In this document: piece after piece, positions 5,939-12,925 of the stretch
Position numbering within the stretch: the first letter of the stretch is position 1
Layout: each line of letters starts with the position of its first letter
Source of the DNA: AC-37 sp036386455
GTDB taxonomy: Bacteria; Actinomycetota; Thermoleophilia; Solirubrobacterales; Thermoleophilaceae
NCBI GenBank assembly: GCA_036386455.1
Contig: DASVVS010000158.1
Location: 1 to 15,641 of the forward strand
Length of the DNA: 15,641 bases
Reading direction: 5' to 3'
Made by a program: the position numbers and the translations under genes
The notes under the pieces: model-generated
What the model saw: only the letters and a program-made list of their open reading frames with translations
Database searches by the model: none
What the model was told of the DNA's origin: nothing

Positions 5939-8191
5939 CTACTTGAGAGCGAGCCCCTGACCGTTCACGTTTCCGTGACGATCGCGCGCGGAGCCCGGCT
6001 CGACCGTCACCGGCTGCCCGCCGGACACGCGCACCGTGAAGTCCACGTCGTCCTTCGCGCGCTCGACCCGCACCGGGCGCCCGGCCACGCGGAACGTGAC
6101 GGCGCCGCCGTCGGCGAACTTCGGCCGCGTGGTGATGTCCACGTCGCGCACCGCCTCCGGGTACTCGAGCACGACGGCCGAGTAGCCGTGCGGCGCCGGC
6201 ACCTGCCGGACCGTCAGCGTGCGCGCCCGCCCCACGCGGAACTCGCGCGAGACGAGCCGGTAGCGCTTGGCCTGCACGACCAGGCGGTAGGTACCGAGCG
6301 GCGTGTAGCGCGGGATCTCCCAGAACGCGTCGTGGCGGCCGTTCGCGTCGACCCGCCAGAGCATCGCCAGGCCGAGGTCGTCGTCGTGGCGGACCCACTT
6401 CGAGCCGACCTTCCGCTCTGCGGTCACGAACGCGCGGTCGACCGGGCGGTCGAGCCCCTCCGGGCCGCCGGCCCACGCGATCGCCGCGTGCCCGAGCCGC
6501 GGGTACGTCTCCGCCGGCTGCTCGATGATCGAGCCGCTGTCCGCGCCCGGCCCGTACTGCGGCCCGTTCGGCAGCACGCCGTTCGTGGGGTCGAACTCGG
6601 CCGCCGGCGGCGCCGGCTCGCCGCGCACCAGCGTGCCCGCCAGCCGCGCGGCCTCCTGCTGGATCAGCACGGTCGCGAACTGGCCGAAGTGCGTGTTCCC
6701 GCCCTCGTAGTGCTGGCGGTCGTACTCCTCCGGCGTCGTGAAGTAGAGGACGAACTCGTTCACGAGCCCGGCGATCACCACGCGCTCCACGCCCGCTCCG
6801 CTGATCGCGCCGGTCACCGCGCGGCGGATCCGCTCGCCCGCCTCCTTGGTGCCCTCGCCGGGGATCGTCGTGACCAGGCGCTTTCCGATCCGCACCGAGA
6901 GGATCGGCACGCGGTTCGGCACGTCCCCGATCGGCCCGCCGATCTTGTGGCCCTGCGGCCCGCGGTCGGCCTCGGAGCGGCGGTCCTCGAACGGCACGCC
7001 GGTCACGTCGTAGAGCGGCCCGCGCTCCTCCTCCGAGCCGGTCAGGAACGGGATCCCGACCTCGGAGTGGTCGTCCACGCGCCCGCCCTCGACCTCCTGG
7101 CCGCAGAAGCACACGCGCGTCCAGCGAGAGTCGAGCACCGGCTTGCGCTGCAGCGCGGAGCCGGCCCGCTGCCACGCGCGCACCATCGCCGAGGCCTCGA
7201 TCCGTCCCACGTAGTCGGAGGCGGCCGGGCCGTGGCGCGTGAGCCCGGCCGACATGTCGCCCTCGTTCGAGTTGCCGTAGACGTTGAGGACCTCCTGCGA
7301 GGCGGGGACCTTTCCGGCGCGGCGCACGCGCAGCTCGAAGATCTGCATCGCCGACGCGTGGTGGTCGGCGTTGTAGAACTGGAACGACGACTTCGTGACC
7401 GTCCCGTGGTCCGCGAAGTTCGACCAGCCGCCGATCGGCACGCGCACCGTCTTGCGCCCGCGCTTCAGGACCTTGTCCACGCGCAGGACGTCCACGTTCG
7501 GGTCGATCGTGTGCTCGTAGCCGCCGGGGTCGTCCTCCACGTTGCCCTCGCCGCGCGCCTTGATGATCCCGTGGTCGGCCAGGTGGGCCTCGAGGCTGCG
7601 GTTGGCGGTCAGGCCCACGATCCGCGACGAGCCCCAGCCGGCCGCGGCGGGGTCGAGGTCCTCGTCGGCGCGCACTATCGACCGCTCGATCTGCTCGAGC
7701 ACGAAGCGGTACAGCTCCGGGTCGGCCGGCTGCGGCTCCACGAAGAAGTCGAGGAAGCTCGACGGGTCGGTGGCGGTCTGCATGCTCGGCGCGGCCGAGT
7801 TGAGCGTCGGGTAGTTCGCGTAGCCGCCGGGGCCCGAGTGGGTGTGCGAGGCGGTGATCAGGATGTTCTGCTCGGAGAGCCCGCGCGCGGCCAGCCGGTC
7901 GCCGAGCTGCTTGACCATGCCGCCCGGGACCATGAACAGGTCGATCGAGACGATCGCCATCTTCTCGCTGCCTCGCTTGAGCACGAGCGAGCGCGCGAAC
8001 AGGCGCGTGTGCTGGCCGTGGGAGACGCGGTCGGCGCGCGTCCAGCCGCCGAGGTAGTAGCCGAGCTTGGGCGTGATGTCCGCCTTGCCGACGCCCGCCT
8101 CCAGGGTGGGGGAGGCGGCGTGGGCGGGCGCGGCGGCCAGGGCCACGGCGAGGACCAGCGCGAGGAGCACGATGCGCTTCACGCGCGGCAT
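5939..8191 (-). CDS. Secreted neutral/alkaline ceramidase-like amidase
   Basis: A 750-residue protein of the neutral/alkaline non-lysosomal ceramidase family, which cleaves the amide bond of ceramide to sphingosine and fatty acid at a zinc site. Residues 1-25 are a Sec signal peptide (VKRIVLLALVLAV, ending AHA). The family's metal and catalytic positions are visible: ASHTHSGPGG (His116/His118), NFADHGT (His262), the serine motif NSNEGDMS (Ser314), GLVNEF (Glu479) and YEGGNTHFG (Tyr495). A C-terminal beta-rich domain (about 600-750) completes the usual two-domain layout. ATG 8191 is chosen because it gives a clean signal peptide; the open frame runs far upstream only as a shadow of the preceding gene. 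No good Shine-Dalgarno is seen, and coupling to the gene ending 20 bases upstream is likely. The true substrate may be another N-acyl lipid. Confidence 0.88.
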   Translation of the reverse strand: MPRVKRIVLLALVLAVALAAAPAHAASPTLEAGVGKADITPKLGYYLGGWTRADRVSHGQHTRLFARSLVLKRGSEKMAIVSIDLFMVPGGMVKQLGDRLAARGLSEQNILITASHTHSGPGGYANYPTLNSAAPSMQTATDPSSFLDFFVEPQPADPELYRFVLEQIERSIVRADEDLDPAAAGWGSSRIVGLTANRSLEAHLADHGIIKARGEGNVEDDPGGYEHTIDPNVDVLRVDKVLKRGRKTVRVPIGGWSNFADHGTVTKSSFQFYNADHHASAMQIFELRVRRAGKVPASQEVLNVYGNSNEGDMSAGLTRHGPAASDYVGRIEASAMVRAWQRAGSALQRKPVLDSRWTRVCFCGQEVEGGRVDDHSEVGIPFLTGSEEERGPLYDVTGVPFEDRRSEADRGPQGHKIGGPIGDVPNRVPILSVRIGKRLVTTIPGEGTKEAGERIRRAVTGAISGAGVERVVIAGLVNEFVLYFTTPEEYDRQHYEGGNTHFGQFATVLIQQEAARLAGTLVRGEPAPPAAEFDPTNGVLPNGPQYGPGADSGSIIEQPAETYPRLGHAAIAWAGGPEGLDRPVDRAFVTAERKVGSKWVRHDDDLGLAMLWRVDANGRHDAFWEIPRYTPLGTYRLVVQAKRYRLVSREFRVGRARTLTVRQVPAPHGYSAVVLEYPEAVRDVDITTRPKFADGGAVTFRVAGRPVRVERAKDDVDFTVRVSGGQPVTVEPGSARDRHGNVNGQGLALK

Positions 8192-8211
8192 TGTCGCGCG
8201 TGGAGGCCTCG

Positions 8212-9750
8212 TCAGCGCCGCTCGCCCCGATCCTCCAGCACCGCGCGTGCCGCCAGGTACCCCGGCGCGCCCGTCACGGCTCCGCCCGGATGCGCCCCGG
8301 AGCCCGCCAGGTAGAGCCCCTCGACGCCGCCGAAGCGCCGCGGCCCGTGCCTCGACTCGAGCAGCTGGCCCGGCAGCATCTCGCCGTGGAAGATGTGGCC
8401 GCCGGTGATGCCGAAGCGCGCCTCGAGCTCCCGCGGGCCGAGCGCGAGGCGGTCCACGATGCGATCCGGCAGCCCGGGGCAGGCCTCGGCGAAGTGGGCG
8501 ATGGCCGCGTCGGCCGCGGCGTCCGGGTCGGCGTCGGGCGGGAAGCACTGGCAGAAGAGCGAGACGACGTGCCTGCCGGGCGGTGCGAGCGTCGGGTCGG
8601 CGGCGGTCTGGCAGGCCGCCTCGATCCACGGGCGCGCGGCGGGGCGGCCGGCGCGGGCGTCGGCGGCCGCGGCGCTCAGCTCGGACAGCGTGTAGCCGAT
8701 GTCGATCGCCCCGTGCCACGGGTCCTCGCCCGGCCAGGAGGGGAAGTCGGGAAGCCCGTCGAGCAGGAGCATGACCTTGACGACCGGCCCCGCCTGGCGC
8801 CAGGCGCGAGCCGCGCCGCTCGGCGGAGCCGCGCCGTCCGGCGGAGCCGCGCCGCCCGGCCCAGCCGCCGCGCCCGGCGGAGCCGCCGCCGCTTCGCCCA
8901 GCCCCGCGAGCCTCGCCGTGCGCACCGGGTCCGCGTTCGACACGGTCGCACGCGCCCGCACCTCGCGCCCGCCCTCCAGCACGAGCCCGGCCGCGCGGCC
9001 GTCCTCCACGAGCACCCGCTCCACCGGTGCCGACACGTGCACGCTCGCCCCCGCGGCCTCGGCCGCACGGCGCAGCGCCGCCGTCACCGCGCCCATGCCG
9101 CCGCGCGCGTAGCCCCACGCCCCGGGCGCTCCCGCCGCCTCCCCGAGGTCGTGGTAGAAGGCCACGAACGCCGTGCCGGGGTCCTCCGGCGCCGCCAGCG
9201 TCCCGATCAGACCCTGGATCGCGAACGGGACGCGCACCTGCTCGGACGGGAACGAGGCCACCTCGTCCGCGATCGAGCCGTCGAGGATCTCCGGCCCCAC
9301 GGCGTCGAGCCAGCGCCCCCGGTCCGGCGGCTCCAGCATCAGCGGTCGCGCCGCCGCGGCCGCCGCCTCCCAGCGCTCGGACCACTCGCCGTAGGCGGCG
9401 GCGTCGGCGTCCGACCAGTCCGCCGCGATCTGCCGCCGCGTCCGCTCCGGATCCGACCACGTGACCACCCGCCGCCCGTCCGGAGACGGGGCGAACAGGT
9501 ACGGCTCGTGCGGCTCCACCACCAGCCCGTGCGCCGCGAGCCCGAGGTCGCGCACGATCTCCGCGCGCAGGAGCGACAGCGTGTACGCCCCGGGCGACGC
9601 GCGCACGCCGGGCCACAGCTCCTCCGTCACGCACGCCCCGCCCACGAGCTCGCGCCGCTCGAACGCCTCCACGCTCAATCCCGCGCGCGCGAGGTAGGCC
9701 GCCGCGACCAGGCCGTTGTGGCCCGCGCCGGCGATCGCGACGTCGATCAT
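8212..9750 (-). CDS. FAD-dependent oxidoreductase, PYROXD2/phytoene-desaturase-like
   Basis: A 512-residue flavoprotein of the COG1233 amine-oxidase/phytoene-desaturase group, most like the PYROXD2 branch. The N-terminal FAD site is GAGHNGLVAAAYLARAG (8-24) with Glu28 as the ribose-binding acid, then ELVGGACVTEE. The C-terminal FAD contact is GLYLAGSGAHPGGAVTGAPG close to the end, and GITGGHIFHGEMLPGQ precedes it. Reactions in this group are desaturations or oxidations of lipophilic substrates; PYROXD2-type members are poorly characterised. The real start is ATG 9750, overlapping the tetR stop as ATGA; the frame upstream of it is a shadow. Residues about 290-314 are a low-complexity Gly-Ala-Ala-Pro-Pro insertion encoded by an 18-base tandem repeat. 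No carotenoid synthesis genes are nearby, so a carotenoid role is not supported. Confidence 0.85.
   Translation of the reverse strand: MIDVAIAGAGHNGLVAAAYLARAGLSVEAFERRELVGGACVTEELWPGVRASPGAYTLSLLRAEIVRDLGLAAHGLVVEPHEPYLFAPSPDGRRVVTWSDPERTRRQIAADWSDADAAAYGEWSERWEAAAAAARPLMLEPPDRGRWLDAVGPEILDGSIADEVASFPSEQVRVPFAIQGLIGTLAAPEDPGTAFVAFYHDLGEAAGAPGAWGYARGGMGAVTAALRRAAEAAGASVHVSAPVERVLVEDGRAAGLVLEGGREVRARATVSNADPVRTARLAGLGEAAAAPPGAAAGPGGAAPPDGAAPPSGAARAWRQAGPVVKVMLLLDGLPDFPSWPGEDPWHGAIDIGYTLSELSAAAADARAGRPAARPWIEAACQTAADPTLAPPGRHVVSLFCQCFPPDADPDAAADAAIAHFAEACPGLPDRIVDRLALGPRELEARFGITGGHIFHGEMLPGQLLESRHGPRRFGGVEGLYLAGSGAHPGGAVTGAPGYLAARAVLEDRGERR
8810..8881. repeat. Four tandem copies of an 18-base repeat inside the PYROXD2-like gene
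   Basis: Units at 8810-8827, 8828-8845, 8846-8863 and 8864-8881 follow the pattern GCCGCGCCG-YCCGGCGGA with a few changes, and a partial fifth unit follows to about 8892. The period is a multiple of three, so copy-number changes keep the frame. On the coding (minus) strand it encodes a hexapeptide series of the type GAAPPx, in a region between the FAD domain and a hydrophobic strand (VVKVMLLLDGL). Confidence 0.8.
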
Positions 9751-10373
9751 CGCGCGACCGGCAGCAGCTCCAGGAACCAGCTCGTGTGGCGGAGGATGCG
9801 CTCCGGTGGGAAGTTCTCGGGATCGGTCAGCACGAGCCGTGCGCCCTCGTCGGAGAGCGCCGACATCATCCGGGCCGTCAGCTCCGGGTCGGGTGAGGCG
9901 CGGTCGGGACCGAGCGCGGGCCCGACCGTCGCGGCCAGCGTCGCAACGACCGCGGCGCGGCCCTGCTCCACCCGCTCGCGCAGAACGATCGGCGCGCCCT
10001 CCGGCGGCATGAGCACGAGCCGCCACGTGACGGGGTCCGCCTGCACCGCCTCGAGGTAGCCGCGCATGCCCGCCAGGAGGAGCTCGCGCGCGTCGCCGGC
10101 GGACAGGTCGGTCGGCATGACCTCCGCGAGCTGGGACAGCGCCCGCTGCCCCTCCCGGTCCACGAGCGCCTCGAGCAGCGCCTGGAGGTCCTTGAAGTGC
10201 CCGTAGATCACCGGGCGGGTGATCCCCGCGCGGCGGGCGACCGCCTCGATCGATACGCCGTGGAAGCCGTGCTCGGCCACGATCTCCTTCGTCACGTCGA
10301 GCAACTGCTCGCGCCGCTCCTCCGAGGACATCCGGACCGGCGTGGTCAAACGTGCCGAACTCACAGACGGCAC
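9747..10373 (-). CDS. TetR-family transcriptional repressor
   Basis: A 208-residue regulator with an N-terminal TetR helix-turn-helix: REQLLDVTKEIVAEHGF followed by VSIEAVARRAGITRPVIYGHF (about 40-60). The C-terminal half is a helical ligand and dimer domain without recognisable subfamily motifs. The start is uncertain. GTG 10373 has TACGCT 8 bases upstream and would be leaderless; ATG 10331 would shorten the protein to 194 residues but has no better ribosome site. It overlaps the FAD enzyme gene by 4 bases and is divergent from the monooxygenase, with a triple palindrome between them, so it most likely represses both directions and itself. The ligand is probably a substrate or product of the adjoining oxidative enzymes, by analogy with EthR; this is inference. 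Confidence 0.9.
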   Translation of the reverse strand: MPSVSSARLTTPVRMSSEERREQLLDVTKEIVAEHGFHGVSIEAVARRAGITRPVIYGHFKDLQALLEALVDREGQRALSQLAEVMPTDLSAGDARELLLAGMRGYLEAVQADPVTWRLVLMPPEGAPIVLRERVEQGRAAVVATLAATVGPALGPDRASPDPELTARMMSALSDEGARLVLTDPENFPPERILRHTSWFLELLPVAR

Positions 10374-10419
10374 GTTACAGGAGCGTAACTTACGGGCATG
10401 TAAGTTACGTCAGCGTAAC
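10374..10419. promoter_or_regulatory. Triple overlapping palindromic operator in the tetR-monooxygenase gap
   Basis: Three dyads overlap. The first is GTTAC-N6-GTAAC (10374-10389). The second is a perfect 10-base inverted repeat, CGTAACTTAC-N6-GTAAGTTACG (10384-10409). The third is GTTACG-N4-CGTAAC (10404-10419). Their centres at 10381.5, 10396.5 and 10411.5 are exactly 15 bases apart and share half-sites. The array fills most of the 63-base gap and covers TACGCT (10387-10382, minus strand) upstream of tetR and TAAGTT (10401-10406), a possible -10 for the monooxygenase. This is the expected binding region of the adjacent TetR protein, with the look of cooperative multi-dimer binding. Confidence 0.8.
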
Positions 10420-10436
10420 CCGGAGGACTGAGGCTC

Positions 10437-11921
10437 ATGGAAAAGGTGGACGTAGCGATCGTCGGCAGCGGGTTCTCGGGCCTCGGCATGGCGATCAGGC
10501 TCAAGCAGGAGGGCAAGCACGACTTCGTGATCCTCGAGCGCGACGACGACGTCGGCGGCACCTGGAACGCCAACACCTACCCCGGCTGCGCGTGCGACAT
10601 CCCCTCGCACCTCTACTCGTTCTCGTTCGCCCCGAACCCGAACTGGAGCCACACCTACTCGCCGCAGCCGGAGATCCGCGAGTACCTCCACAGCTGCGCG
10701 AACGACTTCGGGATCCGCCCGCACGTCCGGCTTCGCACGACCGTCACGGACGCGCGCTGGGTGGAGGACGAGGGCCGCTGGCACGTCGAGACCGACGTGG
10801 GGGAGGACGTGAGCGCCCGCGTCCTGATCTCCGCGATGGGCCCGCTCACCGAGCCGAAGGTCCCCGACCTCCCGGGCCTCGACGAGTTCGAGGGCGAGAC
10901 CTGGCACTCCGCCCGCTGGAACCACGACTACGACCTCGACGGCAAGCGGGTCGCCTCGATCGGCACCGGCGCCTCGGCGATCCAGTACGTGCCCAGGATC
11001 CAGCCGGAGGTCGAGAAGCTGCACGTCTTCCAGCGCACCGCGCCGTGGATCGCTCCGCACAACAACCGGCCGATCCACGACTGGGAGCGCGCGCTCTACC
11101 GCGCGCTGCCGCCGCTCCAGCGCCTGGTGCGCGGCGGCGTGTACACGCTGCGCGAGTCGATGATCCTGATGCTCGCCAAGCGACCGCCGGCGATGAAGAT
11201 CCTGGAGCGCGCCGCGCGCCTGCACCGCGAGCGGCAGGTCAAGGACCCCGACCTGATGCGCAAGGTCACCCCCGACTACTCGATGGGCTGCAAGCGCATC
11301 CTGCCGTCGAACCACTGGTATCCCGCGCTGCAGCAGCCCAACGTCGAGCTCGTGACCGGCGGCGTGCGCGAGGTGCGCCCCAACTCCGTGGTCGGCGAGG
11401 ACGGCGTGGAGCGCGAGGTCGACGCGATCGTCTTCGGCACCGGCTTCCAGGTGACCGAGATGCCGGCCGCGGAGCTGATCACCGGCACGGAGGGCGTGCC
11501 GCTCAGCGAGATATGGGCCGGCAGCCCCAGGGCGCACCGCGGCGCCACCGTCCCGGGCTTTCCGAACCTGTTCCTGCTGCTCGGGCCGAACACGGGGCTC
11601 GGCCACAGCTCGATGGTCTACATGGTCGAGTCGCAGATCGCCTACGTGCTCGACGCGCTGCGCACCATGCGCGAGCGCCGCGTCCCGGTCGCCGAGGTGA
11701 GTGCCACCGCGCTCGAGCGCTACAACGCCGAGATCGACGAGCGGATGGAGGGGACGATCTGGAACACCGGCTGCGTGAGCTGGTACCAGGACGCGACCGG
11801 CCGCAACGGCGCGATCTGGCCCGATTGGACATGGCGCTTCCGGCAGGAGACCGCCGAGTTCGACGAGGACGCCTACGAGCTGCGCGCGCCGGCCCCCGCG
11901 CGCGTGCCGGTGCCGGCGTGA
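10437..11921 (+). CDS. Flavin-containing (type I Baeyer-Villiger-like) monooxygenase
   Basis: A 494-residue enzyme that would use FAD, NADPH and oxygen to insert oxygen into a ketone or oxidise a soft nucleophile. The FAD site is GSGFSGLG (10-17) with DVGGTWNANTYPGCACDIPS (38-57) behind it. The NADPH site is GTGASAIQ (176-183). Between them FEGETWHSARWN (151-162) matches the Baeyer-Villiger fingerprint FxGxxxHxxxW(P/D) except that the last position is Asn. ATG 10437 has GGAGG at 10422-10426, 10 bases upstream. The neighbours are a divergent TetR repressor across a triple operator and a dehydrogenase gene overlapping its end by 4 bases. Length and context resemble EthA/MymA-type actinobacterial monooxygenases, but sequence divergence prevents calling an orthologue. 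Confidence 0.9.
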   Translation: MEKVDVAIVGSGFSGLGMAIRLKQEGKHDFVILERDDDVGGTWNANTYPGCACDIPSHLYSFSFAPNPNWSHTYSPQPEIREYLHSCANDFGIRPHVRLRTTVTDARWVEDEGRWHVETDVGEDVSARVLISAMGPLTEPKVPDLPGLDEFEGETWHSARWNHDYDLDGKRVASIGTGASAIQYVPRIQPEVEKLHVFQRTAPWIAPHNNRPIHDWERALYRALPPLQRLVRGGVYTLRESMILMLAKRPPAMKILERAARLHRERQVKDPDLMRKVTPDYSMGCKRILPSNHWYPALQQPNVELVTGGVREVRPNSVVGEDGVEREVDAIVFGTGFQVTEMPAAELITGTEGVPLSEIWAGSPRAHRGATVPGFPNLFLLLGPNTGLGHSSMVYMVESQIAYVLDALRTMRERRVPVAEVSATALERYNAEIDERMEGTIWNTGCVSWYQDATGRNGAIWPDWTWRFRQETAEFDEDAYELRAPAPARVPVPA

Positions 11922-12724
11922 GCAAGCGGGTGCTGATCACCGGCGCGGCCGGCGGCATCGGCGTCGCCGCCACCGAGCAGATGCGCCGCCGCGGCGCGCG
12001 CGTCGTGGGCCTCGACCTGCGCGGCGACGGCGACGACGTCATCGCGTGCGACGTGCGCGACCAGGAGTCGGTCGACCGCGCCGTCGCCGAGGCGATCGAG
12101 CTCCTCGGCGGGCTCGACGTGCTGGTCAACAACGCCGGCGTCGGCGATCCGCAGAGCGCGGGGGAGCCGCCGGACGCGACCGCGCTCGCGGTCCTCGACA
12201 TCAACCTGATCGGCCCGTGGCGTGTGACGGCGGCGGCCCTCCCCGCGCTGCGCGAGTCGCGCGGGCGCGTGATCAACGTCGCGTCGGGCCTCGCCTACCT
12301 GGCGGTCCCGCTCGCGCCCGCCTACGCGATGAGCAAGCGCGGGCTGGTCGCCTACTCGGACGCGCTGCGCTACGAGCACGGCGACGCGATCACCGTCACC
12401 ACCGTCTACCCCGGCTACGTCCGCACCGGCATCCACGCCGCCTCGCAGGCGGCCGGCTTCGGGCTCGAGGGCGTGGTCCCGCCGGAGTCGGTGTCCTCCT
12501 CGGCGCGCGCCATCGCCGCCGCCGCGCTGGGCCCGCGGCCGCCGCGCGACCTCGCGACCACGCGCCGGGGCGCCATTTCGTACCTCCTGGCGAGAACCTC
12601 TCCCCGGCCGCTCACGGACCGCGTCGTGATGGCCCACCTGCGCCGTTTCGCGCGCTCCGGGCGCATTCGCGCCGATGGCCTCGGCGGTCCGCTCGCGGAG
12701 CGGCTCGCCAGGCCCCGCAAGTAG
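11918..12724 (+). CDS. Short-chain dehydrogenase/reductase (SDR)
   Basis: A 268-residue classical SDR that oxidises or reduces an alcohol/ketone with NAD(P). Motifs: TGAAGGIG (8-15) for the cofactor, NNAG (71-74), Asn96, Ser123 in NVASG, and Tyr136-x-x-x-Lys140 (YAMSK). Asp33 in VGLDLRG suggests NAD rather than NADP. The start is GTG 11918, overlapping the monooxygenase stop as GTGA; the reading frame continues upstream only as a shadow of that gene. A C-terminal Arg-rich tail (about 225-268) extends beyond the Rossmann fold. Tight coupling to the monooxygenase suggests it makes the ketone that the monooxygenase uses or reduces its product, as in other actinobacterial monooxygenase-SDR pairs; this is an inference. 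Confidence 0.9.
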   Translation: MSKRVLITGAAGGIGVAATEQMRRRGARVVGLDLRGDGDDVIACDVRDQESVDRAVAEAIELLGGLDVLVNNAGVGDPQSAGEPPDATALAVLDINLIGPWRVTAAALPALRESRGRVINVASGLAYLAVPLAPAYAMSKRGLVAYSDALRYEHGDAITVTTVYPGYVRTGIHAASQAAGFGLEGVVPPESVSSSARAIAAAALGPRPPRDLATTRRGAISYLLARTSPRPLTDRVVMAHLRRFARSGRIRADGLGGPLAERLARPRK

Positions 12725-12737
12725 CGGTAATCAGCCA

Positions 12738-12773
12738 AACGGGGGGCCGCCGAGGAGTTTCGAGAACCCCGTT
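12738..12773 (+). terminator. Possible terminator after the monooxygenase-SDR pair
   Basis: AACGGGG (12738-12744) is the exact reverse complement of CCCCGTT (12767-12773), giving a 7-base GC-rich stem with a 22-base loop that begins 13 bases after the SDR stop. There is no U-tract. It lies just upstream of the likely promoter of the sigma factor, so ending transcription here would make sense. The long loop keeps confidence moderate. Confidence 0.4.
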
Positions 12774-12782
12774 CCGGAGACC

Positions 12783-12788
12783 TATAGT
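12783..12788 (+). promoter_or_regulatory. Possible -10 element of the sigma factor gene
   Basis: TATAGT is a good -10 hexamer in a very GC-rich setting and lies within a small dyad CCTAT-AGTC-ATAGG (12781-12794). A transcript from here would have a leader of about 130 bases before the sigma start codon at 12926. No clear -35 is seen, and the GTTT...GGGTA pattern of SigB/SigF promoters is not recognised, so autoregulation by the sigma factor is not supported. Confidence 0.45.
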
Positions 12789-12877
12789 CATAGGCGCCGC
12801 ACGCTCAAATGGAGCGCGCGGAACTGACAGTCTTCGAAAGATCGAGACACCAGCGGTCGCAATCGGGCGGCCGGCGC

Positions 12878-12921
12878 GTGGATCCGTCTGGGGCTCAGGC
12901 CCGTACCCAGAAAGGATCCAC
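12878..12921 (+). promoter_or_regulatory. Leader hairpin that can cover the sigma factor ribosome binding site
   Basis: GTGGATCC (12878-12885) pairs exactly with GGATCCAC (12914-12921), and inside it CTGGG (12888-12892) pairs with CCCAG (12906-12910). Between the two stems is a 2 x 3 base internal loop, and the top loop is 13 bases. The Shine-Dalgarno sequence AAAGGA (12911-12916) sits partly in the internal loop and partly in the lower stem; the ATG follows at 12926. The closed form would hide the ribosome site and the open form would expose it. This is the layout of a translational switch such as an RNA thermometer or a trans-acting RNA or protein target. Folding is inferred from complementarity only. 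Confidence 0.65.
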
Positions 12922-12925
12922 CCAC

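Noticed and set aside
8212..9750. Carotenoid biosynthesis (crtI) function for the FAD enzyme
   Set aside because: The motifs fit the broader PYROXD2-like branch and no phytoene synthase or cyclase gene is in the window.
8212..10026. PYROXD2-like and ceramidase-like frames extended upstream (604 and 1231 codons)
   Set aside because: The extensions are Arg/Ala-rich shadows of the preceding genes. The FAD motif begins right after ATG 9750 and the signal peptide right after ATG 8191.
5849..10059. Very long open frames on the plus strand opposite the ceramidase-like, PYROXD2-like and tetR genes (821 and 622 codons)
   Set aside because: They are antisense to genes with clear domains and consist of Arg/Ala/Pro-rich sequence with no motifs, as expected from GC-rich wobble positions.
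12880..12919. Two GGATCC sequences near the sigma start, first suspected as a cloning artefact
   Set aside because: They are part of a larger 8 + 5 base nested complementarity in natural-looking sequence, and no vector sequence surrounds them.
12809..12925. In-frame ATG 117 bases upstream that would lengthen the sigma factor by 39 residues
   Set aside because: It has no Shine-Dalgarno and its added residues resemble no sigma domain, whereas ATG 12926 has a good ribosome site. If this start were used, ribosomes would unfold the leader hairpin, so it deserves mention.
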